Both the position numbers and the translations under genes were made by a program. Below, piece after piece: positions 6,662 through 13,466 of a DNA stretch of 14,320 nt (its first letter is position 1; each line of letters begins with the position of its first letter). Origin of the DNA: Alphaproteobacteria bacterium. GTDB taxonomy: Bacteria > Pseudomonadota > Alphaproteobacteria > RF32 > CAG-239. The notes under the pieces are model-generated. The model searched no databases and was not told where the DNA came from. It saw only the letters and a list, made by a program, of their open reading frames with translations. The stretch lies in assembly GCA_017557925.1 (NCBI GenBank), contig JAFYWO010000027.1, forward strand, positions 1 through 14,320, written 5' to 3'.

Positions 6662-7993
6662 ATGGTTAAGAAATATTTTATAAAAACGTTTGGGTGTCAG
6701 ATGAATGTTTATGATAGTCATCGTATGGCATCTATGCTTAAGGATATGGGTTTTATTGAAACTGATGCACAAGAAGATGCAGATGTTGTAATTTTTAATA
6801 CTTGTCATATTAGAGAAAAGGCTGCAGAAAAGGTATTTTCTGATTTAGGCAGAGCCTATTTAATCAAACAAGAAAGACAGAACAAAGGATTGGATACGGT
6901 TATTGGGGTTACCGGATGTGTGGTGCAAGCAGAAGATAAAGAAATCATAAAGCGTGCTCCGTATGTGGATTTTGCATTGGGACCTTTGAGATATTATCGC
7001 TTAAAAGAAGTGGTTGAAGAAATTTTTAATAACAGAGAGGCTAAACTTTTGGATACAGAGTTCAGTGCTGTTTCTAAATTTGACTTTTTGCCGGAAAATA
7101 AGGCAGAAGGTGGTTGTTCTTATCTTGCTATTCAAGAAGGATGTAATAATTTTTGCACATATTGTGTTGTTCCTTATACCAGAGGGGTTGAAGTTTCAAG
7201 ACCTATTAAAGAAGTTTTGGAAGAAGCAAAACGTTTGGTTAAAACAGGTAGTTTGGAACTTAATTTATTGGGTCAAAATGTTAATTCTTATCACGGAGAA
7301 GATGAAAACGGTAAAGAAAGGAATTTAGCATATCTGTTAAATAAGATAGCAGAAATTGACGGACTTGAGAGAATCCGTTACACAACATCTTATCCTGCAG
7401 ATGTTGATGATGATTTAATAGAATGCCATAAGAACCTTAAAAAATTGATGCCTTATTTGCATTTGCCTATTCAGTCTGGTTCTGATGATGTATTAAAAAG
7501 AATGAATAGGCGTCATACAAAAGATGAATATTTAAGAGTGGTGGAAAAATTAAAAGAAGCTAATCCTGATATAGGGATGTCATCTGATTTTATTGTCGGT
7601 TTTCCGGGTGAAACCGATAAAGATTTTAGGGATACGTTGGATGTTGTAAATAAAGTTAAGTATATTCAGGCCTTTTCTTTTAAGTATAGCAGACGTCCCG
7701 GAACTCCTGCAAGTATTATGGATAATCAAATAGAGGAAAAGGTTAAAAAGGAACGCTTGCAAGAGTTGCAAGATTTGTTGTTTGATTATCAGTTGAAATT
7801 CAATCAACAAAGTGTCGGCAAAGTTATGCCGGTGCTGTTTGAGAGTAAAGGCAGGCACGAAGGTCAGCTTGCCGGTCGTTCGCCGTATATGCAAAATGTA
7901 TATGCCGAGGCGGATAATAGTTTGGTTAACAAAATTGTTCAAGTTCGCATTAAGAGAGCTTCAACAAACTCTTTGAAAGGGGAGGTAATTTGA
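6662..7993 (+). CDS. miaB: tRNA-2-methylthio-N6-(dimethylallyl)adenosine synthase MiaB
   Basis: MiaB is a radical-SAM methylthiotransferase that converts i6A37 to ms2i6A37 in tRNAs reading UNN codons. The 443-residue protein has the N-terminal UPF0004 domain with three cluster cysteines (C12 in FGCQMN, C48 in NTCHIREKA, C86 in TGCVVQAE), the radical-SAM motif C161-x3-C165-x2-C168 (GCNNFCTYCVVPYTRG), LGQNVNSY, HLPIQSGSDDVL, DFIVGFPGET, and a C-terminal TRAM domain (about 375-443). Both Fe-S sites are complete. The SD is weak (AGGG about 14 bases upstream), while the promoter is strong. It heads miaB-phoH-ybeY-lnt. No miaA is seen in this window. Confidence 0.97.
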   Translation: MVKKYFIKTFGCQMNVYDSHRMASMLKDMGFIETDAQEDADVVIFNTCHIREKAAEKVFSDLGRAYLIKQERQNKGLDTVIGVTGCVVQAEDKEIIKRAPYVDFALGPLRYYRLKEVVEEIFNNREAKLLDTEFSAVSKFDFLPENKAEGGCSYLAIQEGCNNFCTYCVVPYTRGVEVSRPIKEVLEEAKRLVKTGSLELNLLGQNVNSYHGEDENGKERNLAYLLNKIAEIDGLERIRYTTSYPADVDDDLIECHKNLKKLMPYLHLPIQSGSDDVLKRMNRRHTKDEYLRVVEKLKEANPDIGMSSDFIVGFPGETDKDFRDTLDVVNKVKYIQAFSFKYSRRPGTPASIMDNQIEEKVKKERLQELQDLLFDYQLKFNQQSVGKVMPVLFESKGRHEGQLAGRSPYMQNVYAEADNSLVNKIVQVRIKRASTNSLKGEVI

Positions 7994-7994
7994 T

Positions 7995-8957
7995 ATGGCT
8001 GAGTTAAGTTTTGAATTATTTAATAATCAACTTGTGCAAGTTTTGGTTGGTGTTAATGATGTAAATATTCGCTTGATAGAAAGAATGCTTAATGTTGAAA
8101 TTTTAAGCTTTGGTAATCAGATTACATTGAGAGGTTCTGCCGCAGATATTGAAAATGCAAAAACCGCAATGGATGTTCTGTATGAAAAAGCTTCTAAAGG
8201 TCATGTGATTGGAGAACAAGAAGTTAAAGCTGCGGTTAGAATCTGCGGTGGAGCAGGTAGTGCTAAAGAAAAACAAGATTTAAGCGAAATTGTTTTGAAA
8301 ACTAAAAAACGTTATATTTATCCTCGTTCAAAAACTCAGGCAGAATATATTACCGAAATGATGAAAAACGAACTTGTTTTCGGTTTGGGACCTGCAGGAA
8401 CCGGTAAGACATATTTGGCGGTTGCATTGGCTGTTTCTATGATGTTGGAAGGTTCTGTTGATAAAATTATTTTATCTCGTCCGGCGGTGGAGGCCGGTGA
8501 AAATTTAGGATTTTTACCGGGTGATTTGAAAGATAAAGTTGATCCTTATTTAAGACCTCTTTATGATGCCTTGTATGAAATGTTGCCGGCTGAACAAGTT
8601 GATAAAAAATTGGCTTTGGGTGAGATTGAAATTGCTCCGCTTGCTTTTATGAGAGGTAGAACATTGTCTAATGCGTTTGTGATTTTGGATGAGGCACAAA
8701 ATACAACACCTATGCAGATGAAAATGTTTTTAACTCGTTTGGGTGAAAATTCAAGAATGGTAGTAAATGGTGACTTAAGTCAAGTTGATTTGCCACGAGG
8801 AACAATATCCGGACTTCGCGATGCTCTTGATACATTGAGAGGAGTTGGTAATATCGGTTCCGTAACATTCAGCGCAAGCGATGTGGTTCGTCATGGATTG
8901 GTTGCAAAAATAGTTAAGGCATACGAAGAGAAAAATAAGAAGGAAAGAGATGAATAA
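7995..8957 (+). CDS. ybeZ: PhoH-like (YbeZ) ATPase
   Basis: A 320-residue PhoH-family P-loop ATPase of the YbeZ/PhoL type. It has Walker A GPAGTGKT (132-139), SRPAVEAGENLGFLPGD (161-177), Walker B VILDEAQN (229-236), and GDLSQVDLP (259-267), preceded by an N-terminal KH-like part (about 15-65). The family works with the ribonuclease YbeY, encoded next door, in ribosome or RNA metabolism; the precise reaction is unsettled. Only one base separates it from the miaB stop. A perfect GGAGGT SD (7981-7986) lies inside the miaB end, 8 bases before the ATG, the strongest ribosome-binding site in the window. Its own end overlaps ybeY by 8 bases. Confidence 0.96.
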   Translation: MAELSFELFNNQLVQVLVGVNDVNIRLIERMLNVEILSFGNQITLRGSAADIENAKTAMDVLYEKASKGHVIGEQEVKAAVRICGGAGSAKEKQDLSEIVLKTKKRYIYPRSKTQAEYITEMMKNELVFGLGPAGTGKTYLAVALAVSMMLEGSVDKIILSRPAVEAGENLGFLPGDLKDKVDPYLRPLYDALYEMLPAEQVDKKLALGEIEIAPLAFMRGRTLSNAFVILDEAQNTTPMQMKMFLTRLGENSRMVVNGDLSQVDLPRGTISGLRDALDTLRGVGNIGSVTFSASDVVRHGLVAKIVKAYEEKNKKERDE

Positions 8958-9486
8958 AAAAATAGAGTTAGATGTCATTATTGATGATGATAAATGGCTA
9001 GAGTGTGTTGATTTTGATGCAATCAAAGTTTGCCAAGAAATAAAGGATTTGACTTTTAGCTTTGTTTATGACGAAACAAAACACGAAGTTATTGAACTGG
9101 CTAATAGTATAAATGTTAGTGTATGTTTGAGTAATGACGAAGAAGTACATAAGTTAAATCGTGAGTTTCGTGGTATGGATAAACCTACAAATGTTTTGTC
9201 TTTTGCAAACATTGATGATGATGAGCTGTGGGACGGAATAGAAAGTGGGGAAAAAGATGTTGAACTCGGAGAAATAATATTAGCATTTGAAACATTGCAA
9301 AGAGAAGCTTTTGAAAAGGGTATAGGTGTTTATCAGCACTTTGCTCATTTGTTGGTGCATGGTTTTTTACATCTTTTAGGTTTTGACCACGAAGATGATA
9401 AAGATGCTGATGTTATGGAAGGTATGGAAATTGACATATTAAGAGAGTTTTCTATTGAAAATCCGTATAAAGATGATGAAATCTGA
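8950..9486 (+). CDS. ybeY: Endoribonuclease/rRNA maturation factor YbeY
   Basis: YbeY is a zinc-dependent protein required for 16S rRNA 3' maturation and ribosome quality control. The signature HGFLHLLGFDH gives the metal ligands H137, H141 and H147, and the family motif NREFRGMDKPTNVLSF spans 70-85 with R71 conserved. At 178 residues it is slightly longer than the enterobacterial form, having an acidic insert (about 87-106) between the NVLSF strand and the helix. The ATG overlaps the end of phoH by 8 bases with AAGGA 6 bases upstream, so translation is coupled. The stop TGA shares its A with the lnt start (TGATG). Confidence 0.96.
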   Translation: MNKKIELDVIIDDDKWLECVDFDAIKVCQEIKDLTFSFVYDETKHEVIELANSINVSVCLSNDEEVHKLNREFRGMDKPTNVLSFANIDDDELWDGIESGEKDVELGEIILAFETLQREAFEKGIGVYQHFAHLLVHGFLHLLGFDHEDDKDADVMEGMEIDILREFSIENPYKDDEI

Positions 9487-11015
9487 TGCTTGAGGTGATA
9501 AAAAAAAGAGCAGGGAATATATGTGGCTATTTGTTATTGTTTTTTGGCGGAGCAATAGCTGGCTCTATTTTTGCGCCTTTTGAGGGAATGGTTGCAGGAT
9601 ATTGCTCACTTGCTTTATTTTTTGCGTATCTGTTTAGTTTTAATAAAATTGATAAAAGGGTATTTTTTAGGGCATACTTGTTTTCGTTTTCCTTTTTTAT
9701 GGTGAGTTTTTCTTGGATTGTTAATGCTCTTTTGGTTGACGGAGACAGTTTTATATGTTTTGTCCCTATTGTATTACTTTTTATGGGGGCTTTTTTCGGT
9801 TTGGGGATTGCTATACCTTCTTATTGGATGAAGTGGGGTAATAACAGATATGCAAAAGCATTGATTTTATGCACTGGTATAGTTTTTTTTGAATGGGTAA
9901 GAAGTTGGATTTTTACCGGTTTTCCGTGGAATTTATTTGGCAGTGCTCTTTTGTTTGATACAAGATTTGCAATGGGAGGAAGTTTTGTCGGAGGCTATGG
10001 TTTATCATTTGTTTTGCTGATTTTTATCGCCGGACTCGGGTTGATTGTTGAAAAATTAAGATTTAAAAAATTTGATAAAAAAGCACTATGGTTTGTTGGG
10101 TTTTCGGTAGTGTTTTTGGGTGGATTTTCTTTTAGTTATCAAAATTTTGCAGATGGGGATATAAAAGTTCGTTTGGTTCAGACAGATATTGAGCAAACTT
10201 TTAAGTGGAATAAAGAACTTTTGTATAAAAATTTCAGGCAGTATATTGATTTGAGTAAATCAAAACCTTTGGATGGCGTTAAGTTGGTTGTTTGGGGGGA
10301 AACAGCAACTCCATATATGTTGGATAGAGATGAAAAACACTTAAATGAAATCAGAGAAGCTATTGCAAAAGATGGTTTTTTGGTAACAGGTTTAATCAGA
10401 GCAAGTTTTGAAAACGGAGAATATGTGCCTTATAATTCGTTATTTGTTATAGATGACAAAGGAGATATAAAAGATTATTATGATAAGTCTCACTTGGTTC
10501 CGTTCGGAGAATATTTGCCGTTTAGAAAATATCTGCCTGATTTTATGAGACCGGTTGCAAATGTGGTTGGAAATTTGGGTGAAGGTGAAAAATATAAAAA
10601 TATAAGAGTTGCCGGTTTGCCTTTGATGGGCGGAGCTATTTGTTATGAAAGTATTTTTCCTAAACAAGTAATAAATTCAAAAGAAAAACCCGAAATATTG
10701 TTGGTTATTGCAAATGATGGATGGTATGGGATGAGTAAAGGTCCGTATCAACATTTAGCAGCTTCTCAATTAAGAGCAATAGAAGAAGGTATTACGGTTG
10801 TAAGAAGTGCTAATACAGGTATTAGTGCCGTAATTAAACCAAATGGTGATGTTGTAGGTAAAATAGGTTTAGGCAAAGCCGGTATAAGTGATGTTTTGTT
10901 ACCTGAAACATTAGAGATTAAGACAGTTTATGGCAGACTTGGTAATATTATCTTGTTACTTATTATGCTAATTGTGCTATTGATTATAAAAAAGATTAAC
11001 TATACAAAAGAATAG
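9486..11015 (+). CDS. lnt: Apolipoprotein N-acyltransferase
   Basis: Lnt adds the third acyl chain to the N-terminal cysteine of lipoproteins in the inner membrane, using a periplasmic nitrilase-type domain. The 509-residue protein has about six hydrophobic segments in the first 220 residues, the nitrilase domain (about 226-475) with the triad E272 (VVWGETATPY), K334 (YDKSHLVPFGEYLP) and C387 (GGAICYESIFP), and a last membrane helix (about 485-501). All three catalytic residues are present. The start is fixed by the one-base TGATG overlap with ybeY. In many alphaproteobacteria a corC/hlyC-type gene sits between ybeY and lnt; here it is missing and the two genes are fused tightly, so nothing was left behind. 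Confidence 0.96.
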   Translation: MLEVIKKRAGNICGYLLLFFGGAIAGSIFAPFEGMVAGYCSLALFFAYLFSFNKIDKRVFFRAYLFSFSFFMVSFSWIVNALLVDGDSFICFVPIVLLFMGAFFGLGIAIPSYWMKWGNNRYAKALILCTGIVFFEWVRSWIFTGFPWNLFGSALLFDTRFAMGGSFVGGYGLSFVLLIFIAGLGLIVEKLRFKKFDKKALWFVGFSVVFLGGFSFSYQNFADGDIKVRLVQTDIEQTFKWNKELLYKNFRQYIDLSKSKPLDGVKLVVWGETATPYMLDRDEKHLNEIREAIAKDGFLVTGLIRASFENGEYVPYNSLFVIDDKGDIKDYYDKSHLVPFGEYLPFRKYLPDFMRPVANVVGNLGEGEKYKNIRVAGLPLMGGAICYESIFPKQVINSKEKPEILLVIANDGWYGMSKGPYQHLAASQLRAIEEGITVVRSANTGISAVIKPNGDVVGKIGLGKAGISDVLLPETLEIKTVYGRLGNIILLLIMLIVLLIIKKINYTKE

Positions 11016-11037
11016 CCAACTAACGCAAAAGTTGTAT

Positions 11038-11072
11038 TTTGCAACACAAAATTGTTGACATTTTGTTGCAAA
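11038..11072. promoter_or_regulatory. Inverted-repeat cluster over the regulator promoter, probable operator
   Basis: A 9-bp perfect inverted repeat, TTTGCAACA (11038-11046) and TGTTGCAAA (11064-11072), is centred on the -35 box of the regulator gene. Nested in it is CAACA-N6-TGTTG (11042-11057), and a further GTTG (11031-11034) pairs with CAAC (11042-11045). Such a cluster of GTTG/CAAC half-sites over a promoter is what an autoregulatory operator of the downstream helix-turn-helix protein would look like. Binding is inferred. Confidence 0.55.
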
Positions 11073-11082
11073 TGTGTATATT
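11055..11082 (+). promoter_or_regulatory. Sigma70 promoter of the regulator-trmB unit
   Basis: A consensus TTGACA (11055-11060), a 16-base spacer, and TATATT (11077-11082). The predicted start near 11089 gives a leader of about 35 bases before the ATG at 11124. It lies in the 84-base gap after lnt, so the regulator can be transcribed separately from miaB-lnt. Confidence 0.8.
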
Positions 11083-11110
11083 TATGAGTGTAATTTTATA
11101 TGATTTTTTT

Positions 11111-11126
11111 AAGGAGATTAGCTATG
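11111..11126 (+). promoter_or_regulatory. Shine-Dalgarno site that fixes the regulator start at ATG 11124
   Basis: AAGGAG (11111-11116) lies 7 bases before ATG 11124. It also falls inside the longer frame that would begin at ATG 11100, which has no ribosome-binding site of its own and sits only about 11 bases from the predicted transcription start. The shorter form is therefore chosen. Confidence 0.85.
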
Positions 11127-11627
11127 GGAAGAGGCCGTAAGCGTAAATCAGAAACTGATGAAATAACCGACAACGGTATTGGTCCGGTTGATGCGTTTGT
11201 TGGTGCAAGAATTTGTGCAAGACGTCGTTTGTTGCAAATGAGTCAAAAACAATTAGCTGAAAAGTTAGGTGTTACATTCCAACAAGTGCAAAAGTATGAA
11301 AAAGGTCAAAATAGAATTGGTGCCGGTCGCCTTTATTCTATTGCCAGAATTTTGGGAGTTAAAATCAATTACTTCTTTGATGAGGTTGAATTTGATGCTT
11401 TGGTTAAAGCAGTTGAAAAATATCCTGAAGTTGAAAATAATAATATGTGTTCAATAGGTTTTTTCCAAGACGGAGATTATGAAATTAAGTTTGACCCGAT
11501 TAAAGGCGGTGAAGGAACTTTGCTGTTGAAACTTTATTATTCATTACCTCCAAAGGCTAGAAAAGGTATGTTGATGATGTTGAACGGTTTAAGAACACCA
11601 AGAGATGATTTAGACGATGATGAATAG
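11124..11627 (+). CDS. XRE-family transcriptional regulator, PraR/PhrR-like
   Basis: A 167-residue cytoplasmic DNA-binding protein. Residues 24-85 form a Cro/CI-type helix-turn-helix: FVGARICARRRLLQMSQKQL, then VTFQQVQKYEKGQNRIGAGR as recognition region, and LGVKINYFF. The TFQQ(V/I)QKYEKGxNR(I/V)GAxRL pattern is that of the rhizobial PraR/PhrR regulators, and phrR lies next to the lnt homologue actA in Sinorhizobium; both points are from memory. The N-terminus is a short basic tail (GRGRKRK) and the C-terminus is acidic (DDLDDDE). Residues 135-155 may form a helical dimerisation element. The start is ATG 11124, supported by AAGGAG; an upstream ATG at 11100 is rejected. It has its own promoter inside a dyad cluster, so autoregulation is likely. 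It overlaps trmB by 11 bases. Confidence 0.9.
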   Translation: MGRGRKRKSETDEITDNGIGPVDAFVGARICARRRLLQMSQKQLAEKLGVTFQQVQKYEKGQNRIGAGRLYSIARILGVKINYFFDEVEFDALVKAVEKYPEVENNNMCSIGFFQDGDYEIKFDPIKGGEGTLLLKLYYSLPPKARKGMLMMLNGLRTPRDDLDDDE

Positions 11628-12354
11628 AAATATTGAAAATCAGGAGCCGAAATTTTTTGGGCGCAGAAAAGGCAGAGTTATTCGTAAAGCGAAAGGTTTT
11701 TTGTTGGAGAATATGTTGCCACAGCTTCGTGTTGTTGAAAGTAAAGATTTTAATAAAGAAAAAATGTTTGGCTCTAATGATTTAGAAGTTTGTTTGGAAA
11801 TAGGCTTTGGTGACGGACAACATATTTACGGTCAGGCAAAAAATAATCCTCAAACAGGATATGTCGGTGTAGAAGTTTTTCAAAACGGAGTTGCAAATCT
11901 CTTATCTCTTATCAGCGGTATTAAAGAAGGCGATAATTTGCCTTGCAAGATTGATGCAAACTCTTTTGAGGTTAAAAATATCAGAATTTATGATGATGAT
12001 ATGAGAAAACTTTTTCAAAAAATTCCTGACAACTTTTTTGATAAAGTATTTTTGTTATTTCCTGACCCGTGGCCTAAAAAGAAACATGCAAGTCGTCGTT
12101 TTGTGAATGATGATAATTTGAAAGAAATATCCAGAGTTCTTAAAAAAGGCGGTTTATTCAGAATTGCAACAGACCATCCGGTTTACAAGTGTCACGTTTT
12201 AAGAACGATGTATGAGTGTAAAAGTTTTTATTGGTCTGCAAAATGTGGTGATGACTGGAGAAAAGAACCGGTTGATTGGGTTAGAACCAAATACCAAGCT
12301 AAAGCTATCAGAGAAGGCAGACGTCCTGTTTGGTTTGATTATATCAATATGTAG
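11617..12354 (+). CDS. trmB: tRNA (guanine-N7-)-methyltransferase TrmB
   Basis: TrmB makes m7G46 in the variable loop of tRNAs using SAM. The 245-residue Rossmann methyltransferase has the SAM loop LEIGFGDGQH (60-69), GVEVFQNGV (84-92), DDDMR (126-130), the catalytic FPDPWPKKKH (148-157) followed by SRRFVN, GGLFRIATDHPVY (178-190), and the family C-terminal WVRTKYQAKAIREGR (221-235). The ATG at 11617 lies 11 bases inside the regulator end; another ATG follows immediately at 11620 and either could be used. The SD is weak (AGAGA), suggesting translational coupling. In many alphaproteobacteria metK lies between the regulator and trmB and rimP-nusA follow; neither holds here. Confidence 0.96.
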   Translation: MMNRNIENQEPKFFGRRKGRVIRKAKGFLLENMLPQLRVVESKDFNKEKMFGSNDLEVCLEIGFGDGQHIYGQAKNNPQTGYVGVEVFQNGVANLLSLISGIKEGDNLPCKIDANSFEVKNIRIYDDDMRKLFQKIPDNFFDKVFLLFPDPWPKKKHASRRFVNDDNLKEISRVLKKGGLFRIATDHPVYKCHVLRTMYECKSFYWSAKCGDDWRKEPVDWVRTKYQAKAIREGRRPVWFDYINM

Positions 12355-12380
12355 CTTTTGTTAAAGTTATCGTTGTTTGG

Positions 12381-12414
12381 ACTGCTTTATGGTAATCCTT
12401 AAAGCAGTTTTTTT
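12381..12414 (+). terminator. Rho-independent terminator after trmB
   Basis: A 9-bp stem, ACTGCTTTA (12381-12389) with TAAAGCAGT (12400-12408), is extended by GG/CC (12391-12392 with 12397-12398) around a TAAT loop after one T-T mismatch. Seven T follow or overlap the arm end (12408-12414). It ends the regulator-trmB transcript, about 26 bases after the stop. The remaining gap to 12501 is AT-rich with no promoter I can place. Confidence 0.92.
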
Positions 12415-12501
12415 ATGCCTAATATTTTAGGTTTTGGGTGTAAAATTTATATGATTTTAATTTTTTATGGAGTATAAGGGTATAAAAATTGGGAGTTTAT
12501 A

Positions 12502-13389
12502 ATGATAAATAAAAAAAATATTACCAAAAGTTCAAAACATTTGATTGATATGGTTAAATTAGATAAAGACCGTGTTATAATTGATTATAACATTTTTGAT
12601 GATTGGGTAAAAAGACGCAAAAAGATGTTTTTGAAAATGAGCGATATTGAAAAATTCGGTCATAATATTGCAAGAGAATTTTTATTGGTAAAAGAAGCCG
12701 GTTATGAAGAAAAATTTTTTGCCGAACGAAAAAAAAGAATAAAAAAAGAATTTTATGATGATGTGAGAGAAACAAGCATTGATGTTATAAAAGAATACTA
12801 CATAGAACAGAGAAAAAGTGATAATGTAAGAGAAAAAGCACTGGTATTAAAAGAATGGGTTGATGGTTTTGAGGCTGATGTAAAAAAAATTTTGAAAATC
12901 TTATCCAAATCAAAGGAACGGGATTTTAAGAAGATTTTGAAGGATTATTTGGTTAATGGTGAGATTGATGAAAAAAAGTTAGAAAAAATAATTGAGAGAA
13001 AGTATAGCATTAAAGACTTTTTATTCGGATATAAGAAGATATTGGAAGCAAAACTCTATGTTAATAAATTTATTGCAAAATATAAGGGTGATTTTTCTTA
13101 TAAAAAAGCCGTGGATTTAGCTAAAGTATATTATGGTCAAGATGTTGGTTTTATTCTTTTTTCAAGAATAGAAACAGTGATTAATCTTGATTTTGAAACA
13201 AGTGAAATATGGGGAACTAAATTTGTTTATCAGATTAAAAAAATTGATGAGAAAATGAAACAAATAAAGGATGATATTATAAATAAAGAAAAATATGTAA
13301 AAAAAATAGGTGTTGATTTTGAGAACACATCGTTGTTTGATGAAGAAAGAAAGATGATAGAAAGCTATGTGAAAAAAATAAGCGAATAA
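12502..13389 (+). CDS. Unknown lysine-rich, proline- and cysteine-free helical protein
   Basis: I do not recognise this protein. It has 295 residues, no signal peptide and no membrane helix. About 19 percent of the residues are lysine (56 by my count), with many Asp/Glu. There is not a single proline or cysteine, which suggests one long, mainly alpha-helical, cytoplasmic protein; amphipathic stretches such as VREKALVLKEWVDGFEADVK (109-128) and IKKIDEKMKQIKDDIINKEK (245-264) could form coiled coils. The segment WVKRRKKMFLKMSDIEKFGH (35-54) is strongly basic. Start ATG 12502 has GGGAG about 7 bases upstream. It follows the trmB terminator, so it is its own transcription unit, and is convergent with the next gene. 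Composition follows the AT-rich genome and does not by itself suggest transfer. Confidence 0.75.
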   Translation: MINKKNITKSSKHLIDMVKLDKDRVIIDYNIFDDWVKRRKKMFLKMSDIEKFGHNIAREFLLVKEAGYEEKFFAERKKRIKKEFYDDVRETSIDVIKEYYIEQRKSDNVREKALVLKEWVDGFEADVKKILKILSKSKERDFKKILKDYLVNGEIDEKKLEKIIERKYSIKDFLFGYKKILEAKLYVNKFIAKYKGDFSYKKAVDLAKVYYGQDVGFILFSRIETVINLDFETSEIWGTKFVYQIKKIDEKMKQIKDDIINKEKYVKKIGVDFENTSLFDEERKMIESYVKKISE

Positions 13390-13466
13390 AAGACAGCTAA
13401 ATTTTACTTGTAGTGACAGTATAATTTTCAGGTTTAACAATTTAAGCAGTTTATTGATGTTTTTAT

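Noticed and set aside
13414..13433. Imperfect stem ATTTTAC/GTATAAT between the two convergent right-hand genes as a terminator
   Set aside because: One mismatch, an AT-only core and an 11-base loop; too weak to annotate.
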